From contig JAPNXP010000007.1 in assembly GCA_028753945.1 (NCBI GenBank), forward strand, positions 5,270,001-5,334,000: 64,000 nt of DNA. The letters are read 5' to 3'. The position numbers and the translations under genes were made by a program. Positions 34,101-43,700 of this stretch are shown here, in pieces (position 1 is the stretch's first letter; the number at the start of each line of letters is the position of its first letter). Origin of the DNA: Hexactinellida sp. DTS-2022 (Eukaryota; Porifera; Hexactinellida). The notes under the pieces are model-generated. The model ran no database searches. It had not been told where the DNA came from and worked only from the letters and a program-made list of their open reading frames with translations.

Positions 34101-37100
34101 GAGTATTTAGTATAAACAATAACTATTGTGTCTAATTATTTTGTTTACTAGCTAGTTATGTATAAAGTTGTATTCAATTCATTACAATAATAATTCTCCT
34201 AAAGTGAACACCTTCAAGAAATGAACAACTCCAAAATATGAACACTTTTTCTCGGTCCCAAAAATTTCCCATTTCTTTAAACACTCGTAATGATAAATAA
34301 TGTAAAGTGAACACCTCTCAAAAGTGAACATTTTTGGCTGGTCACCAGAGTGTTCACTTTCTGAAGGTTTTACTGTCCCTTAAACTTTTGGGAAATATAA
34401 TAATAATAATAATAATAATAATAAAGACGAACGAACAATTCCACAAAATCAGGTCCCTACAACGGCTATTCTATTGGTATTACTCCGGTTAATACGAATT
34501 CCGGATAAAGCGAACACAATTTTACCGTCCGTTGGTGTTCGTATTAACGAGGTTCTACTGTATATCCGTGAGAGAGAGGAATGCAGATTTCTGACGAGTT
34601 CGCTGCGGAGTCCGGGCTGGGCTACACTTGGGAGGCTGAGTACGAGAAGAGCTGGGAGGCTCTGAAGGAAGATGAAATCGGAGATCTGCAATCTAGCATC
34701 GATAGGATCGTGGCGGAGAAAGCTCTCGCTAAGAGGAGACTGCTCTTACGTCAGCGTTTGCCTAAGAACATTCGACTCGGGATGACTCGTTGTCTCGTGC
34801 TGGTCTTAGACCAGTCTAGGTGGATGATAGAGCGAGACTTGAGACCGACTCGATTCGGCTGTTGTTGTAAACTGATTCCAGATTTCATTCGTCAGTATTT
34901 CTCCCAGAATCCAGTTTCACAACTATCAACAGTAATCAGTAAGGACGGCAGAGCTAATCTCATTTCCCCGATGATTGCCCAAATACAGAAACATGTTAAA
35001 TGCATTGAAGCGCTCAAACCAACCGACTGTTCGGGGGATATTTCCTTGCAAAACTCACTTGAAATGTCGATACGATTACTGAAACATGTGCCTTCACACA
35101 TGAACAAAGAGATTCTACTCATAACAGGCTCCCTAAACACTTGTGATCCGGATAACATTAATATTACCATACAGAGGGCTATTGATGAGGGCATTCGTTG
35201 TTCCGTTATTTCCTTAGCTGCTGAAGTTTACGTTTTCAAACATTTGGCTAAGAGTACACAAGGCGCTTATGATGTTTGCATTGACGAGAGTCATTTCAGA
35301 GATCTGTTGCTGTACCATACCAATCCGCCACCTTCGAAACCAGGGCACGAAGCATCGCTCATTAAAATGGGATTTCCTATTTACTCTGTTGAGTCCCAGC
35401 CTGCTTTATGTCTATGCCATATCGATCAAGATTTATCGGAAATAGAATTGTTATCAAAACCGACATTTTCCTGTCCACAGTGCGCTAGTAGATACTGTGA
35501 GGTTCCCATTGAATGCAAGGGTTGCGGCCTGCCACTTGTGTCCGCTTCACACTTGGCTCGTTCCTACCAACACCTTTTCCCTGTGCCCCCATTCGAGGAG
35601 AGGGAATTCATATTAGATACGAATTCGGATGAATCAATGCACTGCTCAGCTTGTGGCGTCCAATTCGCTAACAACCAAAAGGTGTTCTCCTGTACACAGA
35701 GCACGTGCCATAGTAGCTACTGTATAGACTGCGATATCTACATACACGAGACGCTGCACTCTTGTCCCAAATGTGTTAGCTTGAATTAGTTGATATTAAT
35801 TATTTATTTTTCATTATTAAATTTTTTTTCTAATTTGGAGTTAGATTATTTATGATTCTATTTTTAGGTTTTTGATTGAGTTCATGGAGGCGGGCGGGCC
35901 TCTCACCGTTCTGGAGATTGTGAAATTCCGCGATGGGAAGGACGCGGATAAAACGGAGGGCCTCAAGTTATTGCTACAGATTATTAATTCGGGAAGACAG
36001 TACAAGGAGTTCCTATGTGAGAACGGAGCTATTAGAAGTGTGGCTGAGTGTTTGGGGAACAGCACTGGCTTCCAAACACAGGAGACTTGTAAACAGGTCC
36101 TCGTATTGTTAGGATACAAGTTCTGATGTACTGTATTTACCAGAATAAGCACCTGATCCATCTTAATGGCATTTGTATGATATAGTTATAATTATTACCC
36201 ATTAGTTGATAAGTGAAGTGTAATTACATTGGTTTAGTCAATTTTGGTAAGTGGAACCATTAGAATCCACCTAAATACATGTATTATTTTCTGGATTAAA
36301 AAAAAATTGAGGGTAAATTTGGGCCACGAAAACAATACTATGGAAATTAATCTGTACTTATTATTGTGTAGGTTCTGCATAAGCTCGCTATAGGCAACCC
36401 GCGTCACTGCTTGAAGGTGTACACAGCACTGGTAGCTCTGCTGCAAGCCAGAAGTCCCTCTGCTCAGAAACTGGCTGCTCTAACGTTAAGGAAAATACAT
36501 CCAACTATAAACCCAAATGGTGTGTATTATTTAATATTTAATACATTAGAACCTCGTTATAAACACGGTTGATATGAAATTCCAGTTATTACGAACACTA
36601 TTTCAGTCCCCTTCAAAGCCTTCCAATACAAATGATATTGGTTCATACGAATACCTGATAATCCGAACGCATTTGACGGTCCCCTTGTGTTCGTACTAAC
36701 GAGGTTATACCGTACAGACTATCCTTACAGTATAACTGTTCAGAGGTCGGTATTCGCGTGGTGGAGCCCGCAGGTCTCCTGCTGAGGAGCACTGACGTGG
36801 AAACACAGCTGGAGGGACAGCTGCTCTTGGAAGAGATCGCTAAACACACTGACACTCGAGAAGCAGTGTTAATAGCACTCATAACACTATTGAATCCGAC
36901 TGCCACAGACGGACAGCCTCTACCTCTCCCACTGTCTCTACAGCAGTCCTCTTCTGCCAAGTAAGCTGCTTATAGAGTAAATCCCAAAATATACTAGTTA
37001 TTATTTTATTCCAAATATGATCAACTAGACTCAACTAATTTGTAAATATACTCTATTTTTCCTAGCTCATAATTTGTGTACGTAGAGATAAGAGCGGGCT

Positions 37101-37610
37101 ACGTATTCAGAATAAGTGATTGGTTATATTTGTGACAATCCAAAGATAATTATTGATTGAATAATCGAACTTTATGTGTTTATTCAATCACTTTTGTAAC
37201 TTCACTACAGTTAGCTAATTCAATTTGCTACATTATCATACTTTGTATTGACGCAAATCAAGGCTATAATCTATTATTTTCCGATTAAAGTTTAACTATT
37301 TGCTTATAGGTTGCTGAAGGTATTGATTGAGAGCCACGCGGATGCAAGCGACTGCATTGTACAGTTACGAGGCGTTGAGAGTCTGTTGATGGCAATGGCA
37401 AATAATAACTATGCAGACAGTCAGAAACAAGCTAGTATTTGTCTCAGTCTGTTAATCGATACAACAAATGATACGGGACTCTCTGACAAAGTTAGATCTT
37501 TAATGGGGAGTGTGTTCTACAGTGAATTCAAACGAGACCCAGAAAATCTATACACTAAGATGACTGCAATGCAAGCTGAACTGTTACGAAATGTGCAGTC
37601 AATTGATTAG
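31150..37610 (+). CDS. ARMH1: ARMH1 (armadillo-like helical domain protein 1), five exons with a gene-bearing first intron
   Basis: Exons are 31150-31415, 35868-36102, 36372-36519, 36744-36960 and 37310-37610. Phases agree at every junction and give 388 residues, somewhat shorter than human. Exon 1 encodes LRSYFTEWDRGVVKARAEIL and GMTAPELEQQFELGASLFLAR. The split codon across the 4.45-kb intron restores NGTR-FLIEFMEAGGPLTVLEI, which matches human ARMH1. Later exons give LLLQIINSGRQYKEFLCE, LHKLAIGNP, LLLEEIAKHTDTREAVLIAL and MAMANNNYADSQKQASICL, alpha-helical repeats of the armadillo type. Function is little known and a ciliary link is inference. The exon 2 end is uncertain (36096 is possible). 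Intron 1 contains TBCEL, COMMD7 and GTF2H2 on the same strand. Confidence 0.9.
31902..33362 (+). CDS. TBCEL: TBCEL (tubulin-folding cofactor E-like), nested in ARMH1 intron 1
   Basis: A 486-residue single-exon gene. After about 60 variable residues come leucine-rich repeats (roughly residues 70-310; LKILGLDHKHI, NVTLLHLAKNFIQDWSEIEAIL, NIRDLDLFGNGI, LETLHLNDNPI). Next is the LRR cap LPNIDKLNGS followed by ERLSAERFTIRYF, and then a C-terminal ubiquitin-like domain (about 400-486; NIRDGDQIVIN). There is no N-terminal CAP-Gly domain, which separates TBCEL from TBCE. TBCEL/E-like disassembles tubulin heterodimers and acts in spermatid microtubule remodelling. It lies 486 bp into the ARMH1 intron, 160 bp before COMMD7. 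Confidence 0.9.
   Translation: MASQIASGSSDENSENSQPSQHAIMKSLSSTPMSFYEALVDRYLNADQFQVPTFVLFDEPPETNFESDGCKLGKLKILGLDHKHIISAGIPTEGLASLCPNVTLLHLAKNFIQDWSEIEAILREFPHLEECNLQRTTFTMTPKEIANISPQIICAKLHTLNLTHTLIGWPEIQHIALQCPNIRDLDLFGNGISSISVEALKSISKIVVLTLSQNSITSWGEVLKLGVLTNLETLHLNDNPISFDGYNAESIALETLSIQGNENFTSNTNEELVAKSNSQIPLFASLLALSLAAVNLCRWHELDIIADFPALKSVRLRDIPLASDLPQPERRKLFLTWLPNIDKLNGSTCDKEERLSAERFTIRYFSSQEYKPLFIPRLIKKHGDLKQIRDIDISFGYKEIVEVEFIFNNKTWRRQKISVKQTVKDLIFWLKKELVVPRNSFLVYHQPASASYNLDDMRELYMSSLPLSRFNIRDGDQIVINMIAKV
33522..34115 (+). CDS. COMMD7: COMMD7, COMM-domain protein, nested in ARMH1 intron 1
   Basis: A 197-residue single-exon gene with an N-terminal helical domain (about 1-115) and a C-terminal COMM domain (about 125-197). 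The stretch LGDLEWRFGVTTG and the ending FYSFLHEMERARASIEYL match COMMD7 closely. COMMD proteins form the ten-subunit ring of the Commander complex, which recycles membrane proteins from endosomes with retriever. The length equals the usual family length. It lies between TBCEL and GTF2H2 on the same strand. Confidence 0.92.
   Translation: MAQYYFSMGLIDENFTTAFTNLNRFEDANYSEFLQLLLVFLSNPKEPQQFISKLEKYSDALNIQFAALQQIAKALLLFFRGCLQRSLAITQISEDLSNLGLNEGKVNLLSQIWSHSYGVISNVNQQRVLTIHQLGDLEWRFGVTTGNSLASKVGKIFLQMKFKIVTGEIISIEMSIEQFYSFLHEMERARASIEYLV
34183..34377. repeat. MITE R3 upstream of GTF2H2
   Basis: A copy of R3 (compare 2644-2834): a long inverted pair of CTCCTAAAGTGAACACC-like and GGTGTTCACTTTCTGAAGG-like ends, with the shared CTCGGTCCC and GGCTGGTC core. 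The ends are slightly degraded. Confidence 0.82.
34397..34425. repeat. (AAT)n microsatellite
   Basis: An uninterrupted run of about nine AAT units between MITE R3 and the R2 fragment. Confidence 0.9.
34480..34562. repeat. MITE R2 fragment abutting the GTF2H2 start
   Basis: The right half of an R2 element (CCGGTTAATACGAATTCCGG to AACGAGGTTCTACTGTA); the left half is missing or unrecognisable. It ends 18 bp before the GTF2H2 ATG, so it probably forms part of that gene's 5' UTR or promoter. Confidence 0.7.
34581..35789 (+). CDS. GTF2H2: GTF2H2 (TFIIH p44 subunit), nested in ARMH1 intron 1
   Basis: A 402-residue single-exon gene for the p44/Ssl1 subunit of TFIIH, which activates the XPD helicase in transcription initiation and nucleotide excision repair. 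The N-terminus has YEKSWEALKEDE. A von Willebrand A domain follows (about residues 68-240; RCLVLVLDQSRWM, QNPVSQLSTVI, LLITGSLNTCDPDNI, VISLAAEVYVF, DESHFRDLL). Then come SLIKMGFP, a zinc-binding segment (CPQCASRYCEVPIECKGCGL) and HLARSYQHLFP. The C-terminal C4 RING-like domain (CSACGVQF, CIDCDIYIHETLHSCPKC) completes the protein. The stop is only 78 bp before the ARMH1 exon 2 acceptor. Confidence 0.95.
   Translation: MQISDEFAAESGLGYTWEAEYEKSWEALKEDEIGDLQSSIDRIVAEKALAKRRLLLRQRLPKNIRLGMTRCLVLVLDQSRWMIERDLRPTRFGCCCKLIPDFIRQYFSQNPVSQLSTVISKDGRANLISPMIAQIQKHVKCIEALKPTDCSGDISLQNSLEMSIRLLKHVPSHMNKEILLITGSLNTCDPDNINITIQRAIDEGIRCSVISLAAEVYVFKHLAKSTQGAYDVCIDESHFRDLLLYHTNPPPSKPGHEASLIKMGFPIYSVESQPALCLCHIDQDLSEIELLSKPTFSCPQCASRYCEVPIECKGCGLPLVSASHLARSYQHLFPVPPFEEREFILDTNSDESMHCSACGVQFANNQKVFSCTQSTCHSSYCIDCDIYIHETLHSCPKCVSLN
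36542..36714. repeat. MITE R2 in ARMH1 intron 3
   Basis: A 173-bp R2 copy (TAGAACCTCGTTATA and ACTAACGAGGTTATACCGTA). It begins 22 bp after the donor and ends 29 bp before the acceptor; without it the intron is 51 bp. Confidence 0.85.
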
Positions 37611-38572
37611 CATTCTAATATAAGGTTAATTATCTACTAGTTTTACAGCCAACTGTGTTTGATACGTATTTTACAAGGTCAGTTGTATTATCTCATTAAC
37701 AGCATAATAATTGAGCTATTTAAATGATGTGTTATTCTTAATGGGCCTCCTCTTCTTAGTATGTAGGTTGTGATCCGATATTGTGTTGTTTCAATTCTTA
37801 ATTTGGGAAATTCAATAATTTGAACTTTTCATTTATCATGAGGTTATTGACATCCCAAATTCACTGAATCTAGTATACTGATTCTATTTGTTTAAGTTTC
37901 GTTTACAATGATTAAATTTATCTTTACAAATGGTTTAAGACCTGTAGTGATCAGTGTTACTTTTGAAAACTTGTTTTTCAAAAGAATTCTCCAATATACA
38001 TAATTAGGTAGTCCATGAAAATTGATGATTAGATATGTACGTTGAATATGCTTCCTCGCTAATAGAATTAATAATTAAATTAAGTAAAGATGATTTTAGA
38101 ATGACATGATGGAGTAGTCGAGTTTAATATCTTCAATAATTAGTTAATAAAATTCAATAATTTGTGGCTGCTATCGCATGTATCATTACTTGACATTTGA
38201 GTTAAGTGCGCTTGTCCTACACCATCTGATTATCTGATGAATTGTATGTTACAATTAGTGTCTGATTAATTCTTAATGGCAAACTTATTTACTCTGACAC
38301 ATCTTTCCCAAGAGTACACTAATTTATTGCTTATCGAGTTTATTACACACGATGTTAACTTACACTCAGTTGCTTCATTTCCAAATACGATTCTGAAAGT
38401 TTTATTGACAAGTGTCGTGATCTTTCTCTATTCTATCAAGTGGAGTGCAATCTTGGAATTTACAAGTGAAATCACATTGCATGTTTACTAATGACTTGAT
38501 TATATATTTATTTACAATTATACCAGCACTTTTATTCTATTCCGGGTTTCAATTTAATATTAGGGTTGTAGA
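37611..38572. other. intergenic, ARMH1 to pseudocaspase-SH2 gene
   Basis: About 960 bp of AT-rich DNA between same-strand genes. It includes a 71-codon open frame (38276-38491) without recognisable features that I do not call. No MITE recognised. Confidence 0.5.
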
Positions 38573-40219
38573 ATGGCTCAATCCAGTCCCTCGATAGGAG
38601 AAGTTATTGGGGATAAACCTATCTATAGCGGAGTAGCAGTTATTGTGATTAACAGTTATGTGAATCCGCTGTCAGATCAAGCCACTAGGCCGGTTAGAAA
38701 GCTCCCATCTAATCCTGATGCGGAATTAAAGTTTTCAAGGTGGTGGTGCCTGTTTGAGAATTTAGGCTTCGCTGTATTGGGTGACTATTCTGTGACGCAT
38801 GCTGGCATGCAGCGAATCGTTAGAACGCTACAAGACATAGATTCGCAGAAATTCGCGAGTCTTGTGTTCGTGTTGATGGGATATTCGCGAAAAGGGAAAT
38901 TCGTATGCGAGGACGGACTTCGATTCGACTTGGAGGATCTCTACAGCGCTTTCTCTTCCAACCCGCTTTCTCCTTGGGTTAATAAACCGAAATGCTATCT
39001 CGTGGATACCTTCGATATTCCGCAATCTTGGTTTTCGCGAGTTTGGACAGTCACTACACCTCTCCCATTACCGCCTCGACAATTTGAAAAGGATAAGAGC
39101 ATAAAACGTTCGAATTTTTACCTATTTGTTTCGCGGAATCTTCCCTACAACCGCCCTGTGGCACCTGGCCTTCTGTGTGAGGACAGACTGACAGGTGTTG
39201 TTTTTCGCGAGGCTGCCTTGTTAGGCTGTAAGATATTTAACAGGTTGCACCATTTAGCAGTTGACATTGACACTGAACACGCTTCGCGTTCGACTTTTGA
39301 CACCTCTCCTGTACCATCATCAGGTACCGTAACTCCTAGCGATACAACCATAAGGGATTACTCTGATGGTAAGTTTCTAATCGCCATTAATAAGTCAGTT
39401 AAGAAGGTTAACAGCAAGCCTCAGCTGAACTTAACGCTTGAGGACGAGGCCCAGGGTTGGTTCCACGGGTTTCTGACTGTGAGACGCGCGGAGGAGAAGT
39501 TAACTAAGGACGGAGATTGGCTTGTGAGGCACAGTCCTTCTTTCGATACGTACGGAGTCGCATTCTTGTCAGTGTTGCATAAGGGATTCTTCTTCCACCT
39601 CCCTATATGGAAAACTAGCGGCCTCTATAAACTAGGCAATGAAACTAAGCACAAACTATCGCAAGTCCTGTCTCACTACTACGATAAGAACAATGTGTTG
39701 CGCTCACATAACAACGAGATAATCCTGCGTGCGTTTAAAATAAGAACTGTCGACGAATTTAGCGATTGCGACTCTGTAGACCTTGAGTTCGATGAGGAGT
39801 ATAGAGTAATAGAGAACTTGATTAACCCAGAAGTTGAGGTTCTGAAACAGCCTTGGTTCTATGGGTGGGTAGGGTCGGATCAGATCGATAGTTTATTAAG
39901 GGAGGAAGGTACCTTCTTAGTTCGACAAACCCCATCGGACACCACGCATTGGGGCAATTTCGTGATTAGCTCATTGAGTCACGGACAGCTGCAACATACA
40001 CACATACGGCTAACAAACTGCGGACAGGTTTGTATTACAAAAGGCGAGAATTTCCCAACAGTCAGTCATCTCGTAGCATACCACTTTAATACACAAAAAC
40101 CAATTTCCACAACGCAGACGGATATAAATGTGACTTTACGGCAGTACGTGATTAACCCATACTTCCCAGATCCGATGTCACTTCCTTATAAGGAGTTTAG
40201 GTACCCCAGACAGAGCTAA
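38573..40219 (+). CDS. pseudocaspase fused to tandem SH2 domains
   Basis: A 548-residue single-exon protein. Residues 17-150 resemble the caspase p20 subunit: VAVIVIN strand, DAELKFSRWWCLFENLGF helix, KFASLVFVLMGYSRKG, FVCEDG, and PKCYLVDTFD. Residues 180-235 resemble p10 (FYLFVSRNLPYNRP, FNRLHHLAVDI). The catalytic His of the SHG motif aligns with Tyr104 and the catalytic Cys of QACRG aligns with Phe147, so it should not be a protease. A Ser/Thr-rich linker (about 240-290) leads to SH2-1 (296-373; WFHGFLTVRRAEEKL, WLVRHS, Arg319) and SH2-2 (427-506; WFYGW, FLVRQT, Arg451). Both SH2 domains keep the phosphotyrosine-binding Arg. It is likely an adaptor linking tyrosine-kinase signals to a caspase-type scaffold; that role is inference. 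I know of no named family with this architecture. Confidence 0.82.
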   Translation: MAQSSPSIGEVIGDKPIYSGVAVIVINSYVNPLSDQATRPVRKLPSNPDAELKFSRWWCLFENLGFAVLGDYSVTHAGMQRIVRTLQDIDSQKFASLVFVLMGYSRKGKFVCEDGLRFDLEDLYSAFSSNPLSPWVNKPKCYLVDTFDIPQSWFSRVWTVTTPLPLPPRQFEKDKSIKRSNFYLFVSRNLPYNRPVAPGLLCEDRLTGVVFREAALLGCKIFNRLHHLAVDIDTEHASRSTFDTSPVPSSGTVTPSDTTIRDYSDGKFLIAINKSVKKVNSKPQLNLTLEDEAQGWFHGFLTVRRAEEKLTKDGDWLVRHSPSFDTYGVAFLSVLHKGFFFHLPIWKTSGLYKLGNETKHKLSQVLSHYYDKNNVLRSHNNEIILRAFKIRTVDEFSDCDSVDLEFDEEYRVIENLINPEVEVLKQPWFYGWVGSDQIDSLLREEGTFLVRQTPSDTTHWGNFVISSLSHGQLQHTHIRLTNCGQVCITKGENFPTVSHLVAYHFNTQKPISTTQTDINVTLRQYVINPYFPDPMSLPYKEFRYPRQS

Positions 40220-40747
40220 GGTGACCTGAACACTTGATTACCTCAGCCGTTGTATTTCTAACAATTAATTCTGTTATTTGAATTAGCATTCAATTTGTAT
40301 TGTATTGGACGGGTAAGCAGCAATTTTATGCATTTTGTCCCGTTATCTCGAATGTATTATTATTTGCAAGCTAATCAAAACGCGTTATATGAGTTCTAAA
40401 TCTTGCATTAGGGGTTAACGTCCTAGCTTGTACTTAAACATATTAAATATTGGAATTTACATGTGGTTAGGTTGATGGAATACTATTTTAATGATTGGAG
40501 TTGCTGTAAGGGAATACAGTCGACTCCGCTTAATAGAGTCACCTCGGGACCAGGTTACTTTGACCCGATTAAGCGGAGAAATCTATTAACCGAAAATATT
40601 TTAAGCCAAACTGTCATTCCGTCCTATAAATCCTGTCAAATTTTGACCCGGTTAAGCGGAGAAATCTATTAACCGGTGGCTCTATTAAGCGGAGTCGACT
40701 GTAATTAAAGAACTGCATTAACTACTCATTATTATTAATTAGTAGCA
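40220..40747. other. intergenic region upstream of AP1G1, with MITE R4
   Basis: 528 bp between the pseudocaspase-SH2 stop and the AP1G1 start. About a third is MITE R4, which ends 44 bp before the AP1G1 ATG. The rest is AT-rich without recognised signals. Confidence 0.6.
40515..40703. repeat. MITE R4
   Basis: A 189-bp element, TACAGTCGACTCCGCTTAAT to GCGGAGTCGACTGTA, perfectly inverted at the ends, with inner copies of GCGGAGAAATCTATTAACC. Same family as 47711-47896, and expanded at 22727-22956. Confidence 0.93.
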
Positions 40748-43700
40748 ATGCCGTCTCTGCAAAAGGTTAAGGACCTTATTCACCAGATACGGTCTTGCAA
40801 GACCGCTGCATCAGAACGCGATCTTGTAAACAAAGAGTGTGCCAAGATACGAGATACTCTTTCGCTAGAACACAATGACGTCCGTCATATTAATGTAGCT
40901 AAGCTCTTGTACATTTTCATGCTAGGTTATCCAGCTCATTTCGGACAGGTAATTAAAATATTCCCGTGAATTAAGTCTAATATTGAATCTCGTCTAGATG
41001 GAGTGTCTCAAGCTAATCTCATCGAACAGCTTCACTGATAAGAAAATCGGTTATTTAGGATCTTCTCTATTGTTGGACGAGCGACAGGATGTCCATCTAC
41101 TACTTACCAATTCGATTAAAAAGTACGTCATTAATCTAGTCTTATAATCATCTCATTATTATTATTATTATGGCAAAATTGTGAACTTCTTTCTCGAAAT
41201 GATACGTATCTCACAGACATGATACATTTCTAAGCAGTGATTAGCCGTAGAATGTCAGTTGAGAGAAGAGTATATTTTGCATTATAAGCAATGATTATTA
41301 CCCGAATATTATTCAATGAGATGTCAGATAAGTGTACTTATAATAATTTAATTCCGTTTAATTATCAATTCATGACTCAATACTAGTGCGATTAGTTTCT
41401 GTAATTATGTCACATTGATTTTCTGCTGTGTCCATTTCTTTCTTAAAGTAAGTTTGCAAAACTTGTATATTGGCGTAATCCTCCTTGAGTAACTCTTCTT
41501 TTTCGCGAAATATCTCACTTTTCAGTTCATATCCTGCTATTGAATTTTGCATCACTTCAATGGACATTTTCTTATCTTCAAATTCTGTTTGCAACAAACT
41601 CAATTCCCTTACTACGTCACATCGATCTGAATCTTTAAATTCACTCATCAGCACTGACTTTGTAATTCGAAACTTCGTTAATATATCATCTAATATTTTG
41701 TAATGAATCCCCATTGTTTGTTTATGTTCTACCTCGTTTGTATTCTCCTCTGATGTCATTAAATCGATTTCCTCTTTATACTTGTTATGTTCTTCCATCA
41801 GTTCGTCAAACTGTCTACCTGTGAAAGTACATTTATTCTTCAGTGTAGCTAATTCTTTTACCATTTCAATGTGCTTCTTCTCGATATCTTTTCGTTTCTG
41901 AAGAGTCGTTTGTAACTCAAATTCTGAGTTTACTCGTCTTCCCATTTCCGTTTGTAGTAATCGCTCGTTGCGTCCTTTTTCTGCTTGTATTTCATTCAAA
42001 CTTTTTGAAATTAATTCGATATTAAATTCATTGCTCGATTCCATGCTAGCAAATTGGTGAGATATTTTTAATTAAAACTCATAAATAATGTTTTTCTAAA
42101 TCTTCCTAATTGAAAGACAGATTCGGCGCCTCATTGTATTTGCAATGCTTTCGCTGTTATTTCAATCGTATGTGACGTAAATTATTTCCATCTTGTAATC
42201 AAACCCAAGACAATAGAATGATTAAACCAGGCTTCAGTTCTAATAAAAAGTGGCATTTGGTCTCCAATCTTAGAAGCCCAGTTGTTTGTAATGTGACTTT
42301 GTCAGGGGACCTCTACGTAACTCCATTGTAGAATATTATCACATCAGAATTGATGTATGGTACATTTGATTGCATTAACATCCATTATAAGGATTTGAAT
42401 TTTAACAATTTTTCAATGTATTTTGACTTAATTCATCAAGCGATTAAATCATGATTATTGAACTACCGATCTATTATTTGAACCCGAAAACGTCAGTAGA
42501 CAATTATCTAACTCATATATAGTACGAAGTTTATTTTTCCCTCATGATGTGTAGGGAATTCAACCATACCTCACAGTATGTCGTAGGGATGGCGCTCTCT
42601 ACCCTAGGCTGGTAAGTTCACTGAGCTCTAAACTATTTATTAAATTATGCAGGGTAGCCTAAATACGTTGTACATTCTGTTTAGTATTCTTTCAGCAGAG
42701 ATGGGGAGGGATTTAGCAACAGAAGTTGAGAAACTTTTTAATCACAAGCACTCTTACGTTAGGAAGAAGGTAGTCTCTGTTTATGTGCTCACTTCTTACT
42801 ACAGTGATTTGATATAGATATACATACCTTGATATTGCAGGCTGCTCTATGTGCTGTAAGGATTGTTTCAAAAGATGGAGATTTATCTGAGATCTTTAAG
42901 TCATCAGTTAAGAAACTGCTGTCAGATAGGAACCACGGTAATTCATTGGCGACCGAACATTGTTTTTACAAACAAAATTATGCTAATTTTCCCATTAACA
43001 ACCAAATCTTTCTATTGGTTTCTACACATATAGATTTTCGCTCTTAAATTAATAATATTTATTGTAATTAATTAAAATACTAATTAGTATTGCCTCATAA
43101 ACAACTCTAATATAAATCGGTTAATGTTGGATCATCTCCATCTTAGTTATAAGTAGAATAAGAATTGACGGGATTCAAATAATATGGCGACAAGAAATAA
43201 TCTGTTCACACGGTCGTAAACTGAAGAACAAGTGTCCAATCCTTATGAGCGTTTTATGAATCCTTCTCATAACATAATGCACCAGCGTTTGTATTGATAT
43301 TTGTATTACCTGAAATCCACCAGCTTAAGTTAACAGCTGATTAGATGGATAAGCTAGCTTTATGACGCGTTCGTCTGTTTTATTAGGTGTTGTACTTGGT
43401 GGAGTTACACTCGGCACAATCATATGTCAAAAACGACCAGATTTCCTGGAGGAACTGAGACCGAATGTTTCTCATCTTGTAAAACTTATGCGCACTTTGT
43501 TACAGACAACACACGCACCTGATCATGACGTGCAAGGAGTCACTGATCCATTCTTACAAGTGTGTTATGTATTTAATTAAGTAATTAAATAATTAAATAA
43601 TTACCATACGTGACTTAATCTTGTTATGATATGTAGGTCAACATTCTAACCTTCCTACGGATTCTTGGAAAAGGCGACGACAAATGTACTGAATCAATGA

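Noticed and set aside
38276..38491. 71-codon plus-strand open frame between ARMH1 and the pseudocaspase gene
   Set aside because: No recognisable motif or context; length is within what AT-rich DNA gives by chance.
42612..42700. AP1G1 exon 4 starting at TTTCAG (42696)
   Set aside because: It breaks the reading phase; the acceptor at 42684 (TTTAG) restores the frame and gives the expected [11 protein letters not shown].
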